A stretch of 64,000 bases of DNA, from NCBI GenBank assembly GCA_948470475.1, contig OX419335.1, forward strand, positions 42,553,025-42,617,024. Direction: 5' to 3'. Positions 26,201-39,200 of the stretch are shown in pieces. Position numbers and translations under genes: made by a program. The DNA comes from Galaxea fascicularis. Taxonomy: Eukaryota > Cnidaria > Anthozoa > Scleractinia > Euphylliidae. Under the pieces are notes generated by a model. That model did no database searches, was not told where the DNA came from, and worked only from the letters and a program-made list of their open reading frames with translations. How positions within the stretch are numbered: position 1 is the stretch's first letter; each line of letters begins with the position of its first letter.

Positions 26201-29200
26201 AACAAAACAGCTTTTAAACATGTATACGCTTTGATGTGAACGGGGCATTAGTCATGTCGCCTGTTTTTAGCCAACTCAGCCTTGTCACACAGAAATTTAC
26301 AACACTTTGGGAGCAAAAGCATTAAACCAAACGTGCGACCACTCCATCTGAGCTGAGGTGCGCGCGATATATCGGTCACTGGTGACTCAATGAATTAAGA
26401 AAAAGACCATGATCCGCACATACTTCTGTGCATAAGGGTAAGGGAGGTGCGAAGTCTTCGCGTAACGAATTTAACCTTCAATCAAGCCCTCCTATAGTCT
26501 TCACGCCCTGATCGCAGGTTAAACCGATTTACATTGATTTAGTCCATAAACCTACCAGTTTTGACCGTTTTAATCATGTCCTTTGGTAACACCACAAACG
26601 TGGAAACGTTCCATTTCTCTTTCAACCCCTCTAATTCTGTCCAGCGATAGTTTGGAAAAATAACGTCTTCTGATATGGTTTTTGGATCGGTTGAGCAAGC
26701 ACCCATTACTATAAACATGGAAAATTAAACAGGAGATCACGCTTTAGTAATTAAGAAGCTCCTACTGAAGGCATTCTCAGCCTTCTATTGCTTAATCATT
26801 CAAGAATTGCTACTCGAATAGACTGAGCATCAGCTAGAATTGACTACTACATTAACTTGTATAAATGTAGGTAGAAGATGGTTAAACACGCTTAAACCAA
26901 AACAAAATGTGAAAGAGTAAAAGTAAAATTCCATAAGTCAACTGTTTAAGCTAAGATACGCCTTAGATGTTTTTAAGTCTTCGGCAAAAGTATATTGGCC
27001 GATCGCCCTGCATAATTCGCAGTTCAATATATGATCTTTATGTAGTCATGTTTATGTAAATAAACATAATGTAATGTTTATGTATTTCAGTAAAGCAACA
27101 ATGACGTCATCACAAGAGACAATTTGCAAACGGTGCTAGTGAGGGAAAAACGAAACGGTGTATGTGCCTTGATTGGTTGTGTGCATTTGGGCATGCTAAG
27201 ATTTTTAACTCAGCTCAATCAAGGTCAGTAAAACGCATACATACGAAATCAGTTTGCTCAGAACATTTAAGTCACTTGTCAAAACAAGAGGACGGCAAGA
27301 AGAGTCGAATATCAGCCCAGTCTAGTTCTAGAAGATTTGGCTCATCTAAGCCTCAAAAGACAAAAGAAAAGTGTACTCACCAACATTTTCAGTTATTAAT
27401 ATTCCGAGATTCTTGTCAGATGGGACTTGCATAACTGGTGCAGCCTGGAGCCCATATTTTTCCAGGGCCAAGATAAATTTAGAAGCTGTCTGCAACAGCT
27501 GTGAACGTAATCACAGACGATAATTAAGAGATTATTGAGCCTTTGGCAACATAATTAAGGCAAAACAAGATACAATTTCTTTATTTAAATATGATTATGT
27601 TAACGCATGAGGAGTTAACTACTTACATACAGAGTAAATTATAGCATTGAAAATCAGGCGAATTTATTTTCCGGCTATCTGCTGTTCGTAGGGTACACAC
27701 TCTTGACAAAAAAACAGTTTTGGGTTGTTAGCCATTTAAAATAAGCATGAAAAACACGTTTTGTGCGTGTGTTATGAAATGCTATACTAAAAAATTCTTA
27801 GGCTCTGATTGGCCATTTATTCCTGTCCTACGAATATGGTGAAGTCAATCGAAATAAACTGTAAACTGCAGCTGCTTCTAACTTAAATTTAACACTGAGA
27901 ATCGTTTGTTTAATGCGTTAACAGCACCTCCCAAGACGCATTTGTTTTTCATGTGTTATACTTTATCGCGCAACACCCCGCTTTTGCTAACAGTCCGTTG
28001 TGGTCTTTGTCTCACAATGAGACCTTAAATTAATCATTGCTCGATCCTCATCAAATGCTTGTCTCTCAACCGTCAATTTTAGTGGCAACTAACACCTCTG
28101 CCGCTCTGGAATAATATTATCGGTCTCTTTCCCCGCCTTCATACCAAAACATGGATGCCTATGATTACATATAAAGCTCGCTGAATTAATAATTACCTTT
28201 TGCGCAACGATGAACTCTTGTTCATTGTGCAGATGCAAGACATTGCTCGACGTATTTACAACAAGCTATTTGAAAGAAAAATACAGATACCCATTAAATA
28301 GGAGCTTAGTGCTACTGGTATTTGGCCTAACTGTTATGACTGATCAGAGCAAGGGAGAGGCGTGTACCTAGAGATTTAAATTCGCTACACCTCTGAGCTG
28401 AATCTTTAGTTTACAGCGGAGCTGTAGTACCTCAGAGGGTCACACAGCTATCCGAGGACCTAAGTGGAACAGCTAAACGTCGAAAGTGGTTTTCAGGGAT
28501 GTCTTGCATCCGGATCGAATTGGAATTTGGAAGTGTCAGTTTTTTGGGGAGAGGGGAAAACCGGAGTACCCGGAGAAAAACCTCTCGGAGCAGAGTAGAG
28601 AACCATCAACAAACTCAACCCACATATTACGCCGAGACCGGGAATCCAACCCTTGCCACACTGGTGGGAGGCGAGTGCTCTCACCACTGCGCCAACCAAT
28701 ATTTTATAGCAGAATAAAAAAAAACCTCGGGAATGAAACAGCTATGTAAAAGCAAAACTTAAACAGAACTTGTTCGATATAGATCAAAGAAACGCATTTC
28801 CCATACAACGAGCTTGTTTTTTACAACTGTGTATGCAGGCTATGACAACATTACAACCGTTAACCACTGGCAACGCCTTGAATTCAAGTGTTTATTGCTG
28901 AGCCGCCTTGGACTTCATGGAACCAACGCGGATTTTCTTGAAGCAAATTAAATGCGCCAAGGCAAAAATTACCAATTTATCCCCGGCCTCCTCCTTCTCT
29001 GCTCCTCCTCTTCCTCCACCCCTCCCCCCTCCCCCTCCCCCCGTGGACTTTTCACGGGTTCTTACATAGATATTTGTAATTTATAACCGGTTGAAACCGG
29101 TTAAGGAAGAGATAGAGAGAACACGTTGTTATTATTCAAGAAAGCATGTTTGTTGTCTTCTGAGCTACAAAATTCCTTAACTACACCCGTAGGCTGTATC

Positions 29201-32200
29201 AGAAAAGGTTACGATCTATTCACGCTCCAGGGTACCAAGAGTCAGAGGAAACAAAAATTCTTGTTCAGAAAAATCTTTAATCACAACGTCCCACGAGCCT
29301 AACCTTAACTTCCTCCCAACTGTGAGCTTCACCCTGAGCTTTGCCCTCGTTTTTCCGTGCTATGAAATCAGTCACTAATTCCAGTATTTCTGTGCTGATT
29401 GTAAGATCGCCAGCCATTATTGCGAAATCCTCTTTCGGCATGGTCAGGTTGAACAGTTTTTGTAGGCCTGTGGAGATTTCTTTCTCCGCATCCTCACGTG
29501 ACGTGGCTTCTTCCATCTTCAATGGAAAACGAGACGATAAATATCTTCAATGTTTAGCAAATTCAGTCAAGATAACTCGAGCAAAATCATCTGTAGTTAA
29601 CTTTATGTTGATAGCAAGTAAGACAGATGAAGGTGTTCCTGACTACTCATCTTTCAGGGAGGCATGTTTGAGAAAAATTGAAAATCAGATGAGACGATAA
29701 AGCCTCTCAAGTTTCGCTGTGCAAGCATTGCGTGCTCATTTTATGTAGTAAATGCTACTAAACTTAAGAAACTAACACCAGCTGATTCTACCTGGTTTTT
29801 AAGGGTGACAAAATCCTCGCTTTTACAGTCCGTGTAGTCAGCAAAGTACCACTCTCCTACTGAACAGTTCCGTTTAGCAAAACCTGCAAACAATGATGAC
29901 GTTTCAAGACAGTGTTTTGAAGAAACTGCCATGTATATGGCTTGGCTTCCCCACAAAACTAATCCGATACCTTCCTTTTAGATTTGCAATGAGCAGGAGT
30001 ACACCTGAATCAGTGACTTCATGACATTTTTCACTTAAAAATAGCAAACACCCCATGACAGTACCAATTAACTTAGCTTTCAAAGAGGAGTGGCCTTGTC
30101 CCATGTCCTCGCAGAAGCGAGCATTAAATTCAAGACTACACTTGATCTGTTGGTGCATAATTGAATTCAAAACATATAAACTAAGCCCGTTCAACACAAA
30201 CCTCGAGCTCCTCTGGGACATTTCACTATATCCGTTTCCCCGTATGCGGCATCATTCCACGTTACATTTTCAAACTCAGAGGAACAAGCTTAAAAAAACA
30301 GAAGAACAATTTAGCAAAAAATAAAAACAATCTAAAGCTGAAAATTTTTTAAGCGACTTGAGTAGATTAAGAAGTGAAATGAATTACAAAATATAATGTT
30401 AAGCATGCGAATCTCGAAACCAAGGTGGATCTCATCCAGAGGTCGTAAGTTAGGAGATGTGCTTCAAGAGGATTTATAGAACTGGTAAAATTACACTTTA
30501 TATTTTCAATACACTTCATTCGAGAGCTATGTAGTTTGAAACATTGCATATAGCATAGCAAGGTAGGGAAGGGTAGAGTAAAGTAGAACAGAGCGCCCGG
30601 AAGTGCAATACAATGCATGATAATAGGAAGCAGGGATGGAGCAGTTGTGAGACCACTCGCCTCCCACCAATGTCCCCCGGATCAGATTCCCGGTCTCGGC
30701 ATCACATGTGGGTTGGGTTGGGTTTGTTGTTGGTTCTCGTCCTTGCTCCAAGAGTTTTTCTCCGGGTACTCCGGTTTTTCCTCTCCTAAGAAAACATTGC
30801 CAAATTCCGATTCGATCTAAATGAGGGCCACAGTAATTATCCTCGTGTTAGCTTTCTTGTGTTTTAATGTAGTCTCGCGTTGCGTAGTGCTGTGTAGTGT
30901 GGTGGCTTGTTGTTTGGTATGGTATATGTTAAGTGATACCTTGAGTTTGTTCAAAAGAGTATTTGTAGCGGTCCACAGGTATGTTGCCCAGCTTGGCCTT
31001 GTTGATATCTGCTTCCAGAGTTTTTTTCACGGAATCATCATTGTCTTGAAACGTCTTCAGTAAAATATCCGCGATGACCGATCCTGGCCTGCAAATATAA
31101 CCTCTTGTTAACTTAGTCTGTGTACATATTAAGAAAACTACAAGGGCGAGATTTAGCCCACATTTAGGCCACATAACTGTAAATCAGAATCATTTAGCTG
31201 TTGTCACTTCCCTTCAAAAACAGGGTTTGATAATATTGAACTTTCAAAGTCAAATAAACGGCACAGGATATTTTTAAAAAGTGTTATTTTGTTACTGACA
31301 TTTTTACTCAAAAAATGAACCACAAAAGTTTTATAGTGGGCGCAGAAACACACCGTCTGAATTGCCTATGTTTTTCAGATTGAGCGTAAAAAGGTAGGTT
31401 ATGTCACTTACCTGAGTTTCACAAGACTAACACCAAGAAAACTAGTAACTGAACTCAACAATGACCGCACCTTAAAATGCAAAAATATACCAAACATATT
31501 AATTGGAATTCGTTCGCAGATCAAAGCCAAATGAGGAGAGACATGGGTTATCGGAGGAAATCGATTAGAAAATAATGACATTTCCAAGTCTTCAATCCTC
31601 AGTCGAGGACTTGCATAATTTCTGTTTTGCATAGGGCACTCGCCGTCTGTACAAAAATATTACCAATAATTATCAATCCTACTGCAAGGAAAACTAAAAT
31701 CGAAACAAGCATAAACATGCATGGGGGTGATTTGCTCCAATAAAAAAAATCTGTAAAGAAATCATGGGTTGCCTGTGTGCAATTTAGGTCTTAAATGGCC
31801 ATTGGTTACACTTAAAAATATTAAAAAAAAAAAAAAAGAAAGCGTTGATGACCTTTTGATGTAAAACAAACATATCCAGGTGTAGAGTTAATATGATCAA
31901 TGTTTTCGTTACTTTTGGCGCCGCGAAACTTTGGAAGCGCGACAAAGAACTGTACCAAAGTGCAATGTAACTTTTACCCGATTTTTAACCAGTTCCATTA
32001 TCATTTGTATGGCCTTGTTACGTTTGTCTGTTTCTAAAAGTGTTTTTTTCCAAAACTCCATAAAATAATAATAAATTCATTATGAAATTGTTTTATCATA
32101 AAACATACCTGTGAAGTTATCTTTTCAGCAATATCTCGGAATTCTTTGGAATCCTTGTTTTCCATGTTGCCACTGAATGTTTCCTCTATTAATCTCACTC

Positions 32201-35200
32201 TCAACAACATATACTTTGCGTCGGTCTCTAAGGGAGATTAAAAGATAGCGAAATTAACAACAAGTGTTACTCAAATATAAATTGATTAGGAGATAAACTT
32301 TCTTTCATAAAAAAAAACTTAATTTAAACATATTTTACCAATCGGAATAACAAGGTTGGTGCAAAGAAAAAAGACAGAATATGAAGAAGTCATTTTAAAA
32401 ACGTGTACGTACGATCTACAACAATCCTCATTTTGCGTTTGTCCCGTCCATGTTCATTCACAGCTTCACAGTAAATTTCTGAGCTTCTCACAGCCTTGAA
32501 TTCGATTTCGGTTTCTGAGCTACGTGATGTCACAGTCACATCAGCCACGTTTTCTGCAGGCTTGTCGTTGAACGTTAACAGAACCTTAGGCGGCGGGTTG
32601 CCTACAGCAACACATTTGACTTGTACCGTTGTATGAAGGCCTACTTTCTCTGGTGCATCAAACGTTGTGATAACTGGCGATTCTTGAAAGAAGAAAAGAG
32701 CAAAAAAAGCAGTTAAAAAACGAACGTTAACGTCATCAGTTACAATGAATGTTTAATAATAATAATGATGATGATGAAAATAATAACATTATCAGGCGCG
32801 GATCCAGGATTTTGAAATGGGGGGTGAATTTTTGTAATAATGTAATAGAACCAAAGCCTGGTTGAGGCGTTTGAGGTTTGTGCATCAGCATGATTGACAA
32901 ATTGTAAGAAAAAGGGGATGAAAATTCACCCATTTCACCTCCCCTGGATCCGCGCCTGATTATTGAATCAAACTTCAATGCTGAAAAGGTCATGCCATCA
33001 ACAGGTTCTGCTTTCGCGTCTACAAGATAAAAGATACTTTATATCATGACTTCCTTGGAAGGAATGACATTACATGTACTTGACACAATGAGTTGAGAAA
33101 TGGTGATGCCCAACCAGTCGATCTCAAAACATCGCGATCTTTTACCTCAAACGATTTTATCGTTACTGACATTGCTTGATTGGGTCTGTCTGTTAGGGCT
33201 AGGGTAAAACACGTTTATCTTTGATTGGGTTTGTCTGTTAGGACTAAGGTAAAACACGTTTATCTTTGATTTGGTCTGTCTGTTAGGACTAGGGTAAACA
33301 CGTTTATCTTTGCTGTAACCGAAACCCTATTTGTTAAGATCACTTCTATCACAAAAAAATGCTGTACGGCTTGCAAACAAGTTTCTCATTCCAGCTTAAC
33401 TTAATTTCAAAGTTTGCACTGTTTTAACAGTGCGTTAATCTATTGAATCTTACCAGTTGTGATTGGTGGAGTTGTAGTTGTTATGGTAGTCGAGCCTTGG
33501 AGGATACCAGAAACGGTAGGTGACACATCATGTGAACTCGTCACCTTCACTTCGCTATCAGTCTGTGTCCTGGAAGTCATGGTTAACTCCAGGACAGAAG
33601 TAGTTGCACCGAGACCAGGTACATGTTCGGCCGGTGAAGATGGGACCGTTGGGATGGCTGGAGATGAAGTTATCGCGGGAACAGATAACGTGGCGTCTAC
33701 GTCGGCTTGAGATGAAATTACCAATGAAGCAGCTCGAGATAGCACCCCCAAAGGGGGAACTTGATGTGATCTGACCACAGGAACTTCTGATGAAGTTCTC
33801 AAAAGGACAGCTTGAGATGACGTCACCATACGAACGGCTTGAGAAGTCGTTACCGCAGCGACGGCTTGTAGTGGCGGTGCCTTAGATACGGCTTCAGATG
33901 ATGTTGCTATAGCAGTGACTTGAGATGAAGTCGCTTTAGGGGTGGCTTGAGATGACGTCACCATAGGGACTGCTTGAGAAGACGTAACCACAAAGGAAGC
34001 TTGAACCGGTTGTGCCTCAACAACGGCTTCAGAAGACGTCACCACAGGGACAGCTTGAGAAGACGTTACCGCGAGGACGGCTTGGGATGACGTCATCATA
34101 GGGAGAGGCTGAGATGACGTCACTATAGGGACTGCTTGAGAAGACGTAACCACAGGGGAAGCTTGAACCGGTTGTGCCTCAAGAACGGCTTCAGAAGACG
34201 TCACCACAGGGACAGCTTGAGAAGACGTTACCGCAAGGACGGCTTGGGATGACGTCACCATAGGGACTGCTTGAGAAGACGTAACCACAGGGGAAGCTTG
34301 AACCGGTTGTGCCTCAAGAACGGCTTCAGAAGACGTCACCACAGGGACAGCTTGAGAAGACGTTACCGCAGGGACGGATTGATATGATGGCGCCTCAGGG
34401 ATGGTTCGAGATGACGCCACCGTGGGGACCGGTTGAGAAGATGCCAGTGCAAGGACCTGTGATCCATCTATTATAGAAGAAAATGTTCCCTGAACATCAG
34501 TCAAGTCAAGTCTTCAAATTTCATTTTTAAAGCTGTCAGCAGCAACGAGGCGGCGCTTTATCTTCATGTATCACCAAATTGCTTTTCTCAAGCAAAGCAG
34601 ATCATCTTTGTATATTCTATTCACTTCGAAAAATTTTAAGGACAGATGTCAATCACTTAATCACTTTATTCTTCTGGTTCTCCATCTCTACCCGTGGCTA
34701 CTACAAAGGCCACCAACAGCCTAAATTATCACAGAGACCCCTTCGGGAAAAGTGTATATAATAAGCATTTTGTAGAGTGCTAAACAGTAAGAAATGGATT
34801 TATGCATGGATTGGATAGCACTAAATTGATGAACTGGCTTTGATGAACTGATAACAGTTGCAAAAAGTCTGCAGTAAAGACATCAAGTGTAGTAATATCT
34901 AACATAATGCAGATCAGGGCATAAATTGTGTTGTTCTTACCGCAAGCAAAAGATTCATCTTTGAGATCTTGAAATGAAGTGCCAGTAAGACCAGGAGACG
35001 AGTCATGACAACCACCTCGTACCTGAATTCCTTTTTCTTTAAGGATTTTCCAATATTTCCAAAATTCACAATCGCATTTCACGGGGTTATCTCTCAAGTC
35101 CCTATTAAAAGCAAATTAATAAACAAATATTTTCAGTATCACTTTCAAAAAACAAATGAAGGTTGTCCAGTCATGTAAATTACTCTAAAAGAGTGGGACT

Positions 35201-35673
35201 GGGTGGCGTCAAATTGCATCACCGGGTTCTGTCGTTGCAGCCTGACAGATTGCTTGCATTACCCTCTCCCTGCGAGACATAGAACAATTCGTGTACAGGG
35301 ACTCATTTTCCAGAAAACTTAAAGGCTCATTTTTGTCACGTCCTTCTTCTATCGACCACTGTTCCTCTCCTTTCAACGTTTTCCACTCCCCCTATCCTTT
35401 GACAGCCTGACACTTGCGTGGCAGGCGTTAAAAGGGGAAGGAAAACGCGCCAAAGTTCTCCCTCCATCTCCTTCCAACGCCTGTTATGCAGGCTACTGTT
35501 TTACATAAATGATGAAGAATGGAAAGAAAGAAAAACTTTACGCATGAAGTAAACTGACGTGGATTGTGGAAAATTGGAAGTTATTTCAAATTCCGTCGCA
35601 ACAATTAAAACTAATGTGAAGTATCTATGAAATAATTCATATTTGTACTGCGGTTGTAGATGCAAGTGAAGAG

Positions 35674-35705
<32 letters not shown>

Positions 35706-35906
35706 CTGGAAAGAAGAAGCCTGAAATTCGGATTCGAACCCGTGACCTCCGCGATACCGGTGCGATGCTCTACCAACTGAGCTATGAAGCCACACATTGG
35801 GAGCGAGGTCAATTATTGAGTTCATATTTTCCCGCACAGTGAAGTGATGTGAAGTATCTATGAAATAATTCATATTTGTACTGCGGTTGTAGATGCAAGT
35901 GAAGAG

Positions 35907-35938
<32 letters not shown>

Positions 35939-36188
35939 CTGGAAAGAAGAAGCCTGAAAAAAATCAGGGCTTCAACGGGATTCGAACCCGTTGTAGATGC
36001 AAGTGAAGAAATTGGAAATTTACTGCGATGATCACTCTTCACTTGCATCTACAACCGCAGTACAAATATGAATTATTTCATAGATACTTCACATCACTTC
36101 ACTGTGCGGGAAAATATGAACTCAATAATTGACCTCGCTCCCAATGTGCGGCTTCATAGCTCAGTTGGTAGAGCATCGCACCGGTATC

Positions 36189-36222
<34 letters not shown>

Positions 36223-36249
36223 TGATTTTTTCAGGCTTCTTCTTTCCAG

Positions 36250-36281
<32 letters not shown>

Positions 36282-39200
36282 CTCTTCACTTGCATCTACA
36301 ACCGCAGTACAAATATGAATTATTTCATAGATACTTCACATCACTTCACTGTGCGGGAAAATATGAACTCAATAATTGACCTCGCTCCCAATGTGTGGCT
36401 TCATAGCTCAGTTGGTAGAGCATCGCACCGGAGTAGTAATATGGGCTAGACTAAACCCACGGCACGCGACCCCCTTTGGGGACCAATCAGAACGCAGGAA
36501 AAAAGTCACGTGGTAACTGCTCATTTGCATAAATTAGCATATATGCAAATGAGGTATGTTTTGGAAAACTCCCCATACGCGACAAGAAAGGAGGACGCAC
36601 AAACGGATGAACGTTTTTCAAACATGGTGTAAGGAACATACTTGCGCCTGGCACGCTGGCGGTCGCGGCGGAGACTGGCACCTGGCACGCTGGCGGTCGC
36701 GGCGGAGACTTGGGCCTGACACGCGGGTGGTCGACATTGAAAGGGTGGTCCCTGGGGGCAGAGATCACGCAGCAGGGGTTGGGTGAAGCGCGCGGGGGAA
36801 AATCAGTGGATTTGAGATAAGAAAACAGTCCCGGCGCGATGAAGGTTTCGCGCGGGTCAATGAATGGAAAAAAACGAACGGATTGGGCATACAAAGACAA
36901 TTTAAGACAGGCAATCGTTGGCGTTCCAAAAGAAAAAAAAAATCAAAGTTCCTGGGTGTATGAAAAAACCTCGTTGGCGCTCAAACAAAAAAGAGAAAAA
37001 CAAAAGTTCATGGGTGAATGAAAAAACCACACAGTTCCTGACGTCGCCCACTTGCGGGATTCATTGACAAAGAAACACGTCAAGTCATCTTGTCAAAATT
37101 TTTTTAATGAGTCTTACACCAGCCGAAACCGGCCTCTCCTTTTGTACAATATTATTAAGACTGAGGTCACGGCGATGATTTTGTTTTGCCGTACCATGTC
37201 ATCCAGCGTATAATTCCTTCGTGGTTTTTGTTTGTGTTTGCATGAATCCAGTTTTGGTCGAGACGAGGAAAAAAATTAATGACAATGCATAGGAACGAGA
37301 ACGGTAGGCTTTGAACCTTCTTGAAACGGGAATGCTTCGAGAAACAATGCCCGAGGTTTTGGTGGTCCATCACAAAGAAAAAATCTGGACAGCAAAAAAT
37401 ATTTTGTTCACCGTAGCCGTTCGCATATAGTGTCAACACACGGACAGGCAAAATACAACAAGGCTTTGCATTTCTAAAGACAACCACAAATGAAAAGAGA
37501 CAAACGCATCAACATACCGTTTTTATGACAGAAAATTGTATGGAAGTAAACAAGGATTGTGTTGTTAGCAGCGAGAAAAACTTTGTTGCGAGCGTACAAA
37601 CACGCTGTCTTTCAATTGGCTTCCCCATTGTTGAAAACCATTGTGAATCAAATGCGACTTGGCGAGCCGAAAAAATGAGAATACAACACAATGGTCGACT
37701 TAAAGAATTGGTCAAACAATTCTCCAAGAGAAAATCGACATTCAAAAAAATATTTACCTGGGTGCAGCCTTTTCCTGGGTCGCACAAAATCCGTCCACAG
37801 TTCGGCTGTAATATTTGAGCACCATGCTCGTTTGAAAAAAAAAAAAGTGAGAGAGCGGTCCGAAACGCAAAATGGTTTTTTCCTCGCTTCAAGATCTCCA
37901 TATCCTCTGTTTTAAACGGCCGACTCGTCTCCGAGAGAAAATCAAAAGTCAATAGCGCCATTTACTTGGCTGTAGTCGTCTAAAAATCCATTTTTGAAGT
38001 CCGCGATTCGGCTTCCACGGTCGTGCAAACATGTTAGGTTGCGTTGTGAAAAACAAAAATGAAGATATCCGAACTTGAAAATAGTCTTTCATCGCCTTTG
38101 AAACCTCCACATCCTCTTGCTGTTCACCGCCAATTCGTCTGTAGGAGAGTATCGTGTCATTTTGAGTTCGACGGAGCTTCATCACAATTCAAAGAGGTGA
38201 GAAAAATATATCTTGGAAATATCACATCGATCCCTGCACGGTAAAATAGGGCGCAACTTTCCAAGCCTGTGAAAACAAATTGAAAATCAGGTGTGCGAAC
38301 ACTATACCATTTCGAAGGATCGGTCAAATGGATTTCCGAGAGAAAATCGAAATTCAAAAGCGCCATTTACCTGGCTGTAGCCTCTTTCCTGGTCGTCTAA
38401 AAATCCATTTCAAGTCCGCGATTCGGCTTCCACGGTCGTGCAAACACGTTAGGTTGCGTTGTAAAAAAATGAAGCAATCCAAAGGGGAAAATAGTCTTTC
38501 ATCTCCTTTGAAACCTCCACATCCTCTTGCTGTTGACCGCCGATTCGTCTGTAGAAGAGTATCGTTTCCTGTCGAGCTTCGCAGAGCTCAGTTATCCTCA
38601 TGTTAAGAGGACCAAACCTGGGGTCGCCGCGAGCGAGCGGCCATTACCTACGGAATGATGGACGACCTTCGGTCCGTTTCTCGAAAGTCCCGAAAACCTA
38701 AGGGGCCCCAAAACTGCGATGCGCTTCTGCTGAAACGCTGGTCTTTCGCTGTGATTTCAAGACACGAAAAGGGAAATTGATCGCAAAATGTCCCACCTGA
38801 AAACGTTTTCGTTTTTGAAACACATAGCAAATTAGGCCCGAGAAGTCTCTTGAGTTTCGGGAAACGCACGCCTTGATGGAGCAAACCACGTGCGAACTTG
38901 ACCAGTTCTGACCGGTTAAGGAGCTATTGTGCTTTGGGAACCAATGGGATGTTGTGGGGCGTGTGGCGTGAGCCTTGACGTGTCGACCTTGACGTGGCGT
39001 GAGCCTTGACGTGTCGAGTGGGGTGCTCGAAATTGACCAATGAGGAACGAGCTGTGGCATGAGGCTTGACGTGGCGTGGCGTGAGCATTGACGTCATGAA
39101 CGACTCGTATAAAACAGGACACCCGGAGTGACGCGAGCCATTTGAAGGATGGATCAGCACGAGTGGGACGAAGACTTTTGGAACGACGGTGTGTCCGATG

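Larger units (their letters stand above)
35603..36431. repeat. tRNA-containing repeat array, left part (head-to-head units)
   Basis: Units of about 230-247 bp each carry ttggaaatttactgcgatga, gtgcgggaaaatatgaactc and a tRNA-like core. Two units (35618-35995) point left. After a head-to-head junction near 35995-36012, the units point right. The last is cut at 36431 by the Polinton and resumes at 55306. The array's outer borders carry a 15-bp direct repeat, aattaaaactaatgt, at 35603-35617 and 55421-55435. This shows the array itself inserted with a target duplication. Confidence 0.75.

Noticed and set aside
28486..28749. Open frames over the SINE copies (also 30617-30820) with repeated protein-like text.
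   Set aside because: The translations come from a tRNA-derived repeat and not from a gene.
33178..33312. Short regular repeats that might suggest a CRISPR array.
   Set aside because: Units are contiguous, without spacers, in a eukaryotic intron. The 110-bp repeats at 54600-54960 fail for the same reason.
36150..36221. A functional tRNA-Thr(GGT) gene.
   Set aside because: The cloverleaf is good, but C33, the A31-C39 mismatch, an anticodon not expected in eukaryotes and its place inside a multi-copy repeat favour a SINE-type pseudo-tRNA.
36556..36900. Minus- and plus-strand frames in the left inverted repeat that reappear at 54975-55250.
   Set aside because: They are duplicated only because the inverted repeats are identical. 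They have no recognisable domain or conserved start.
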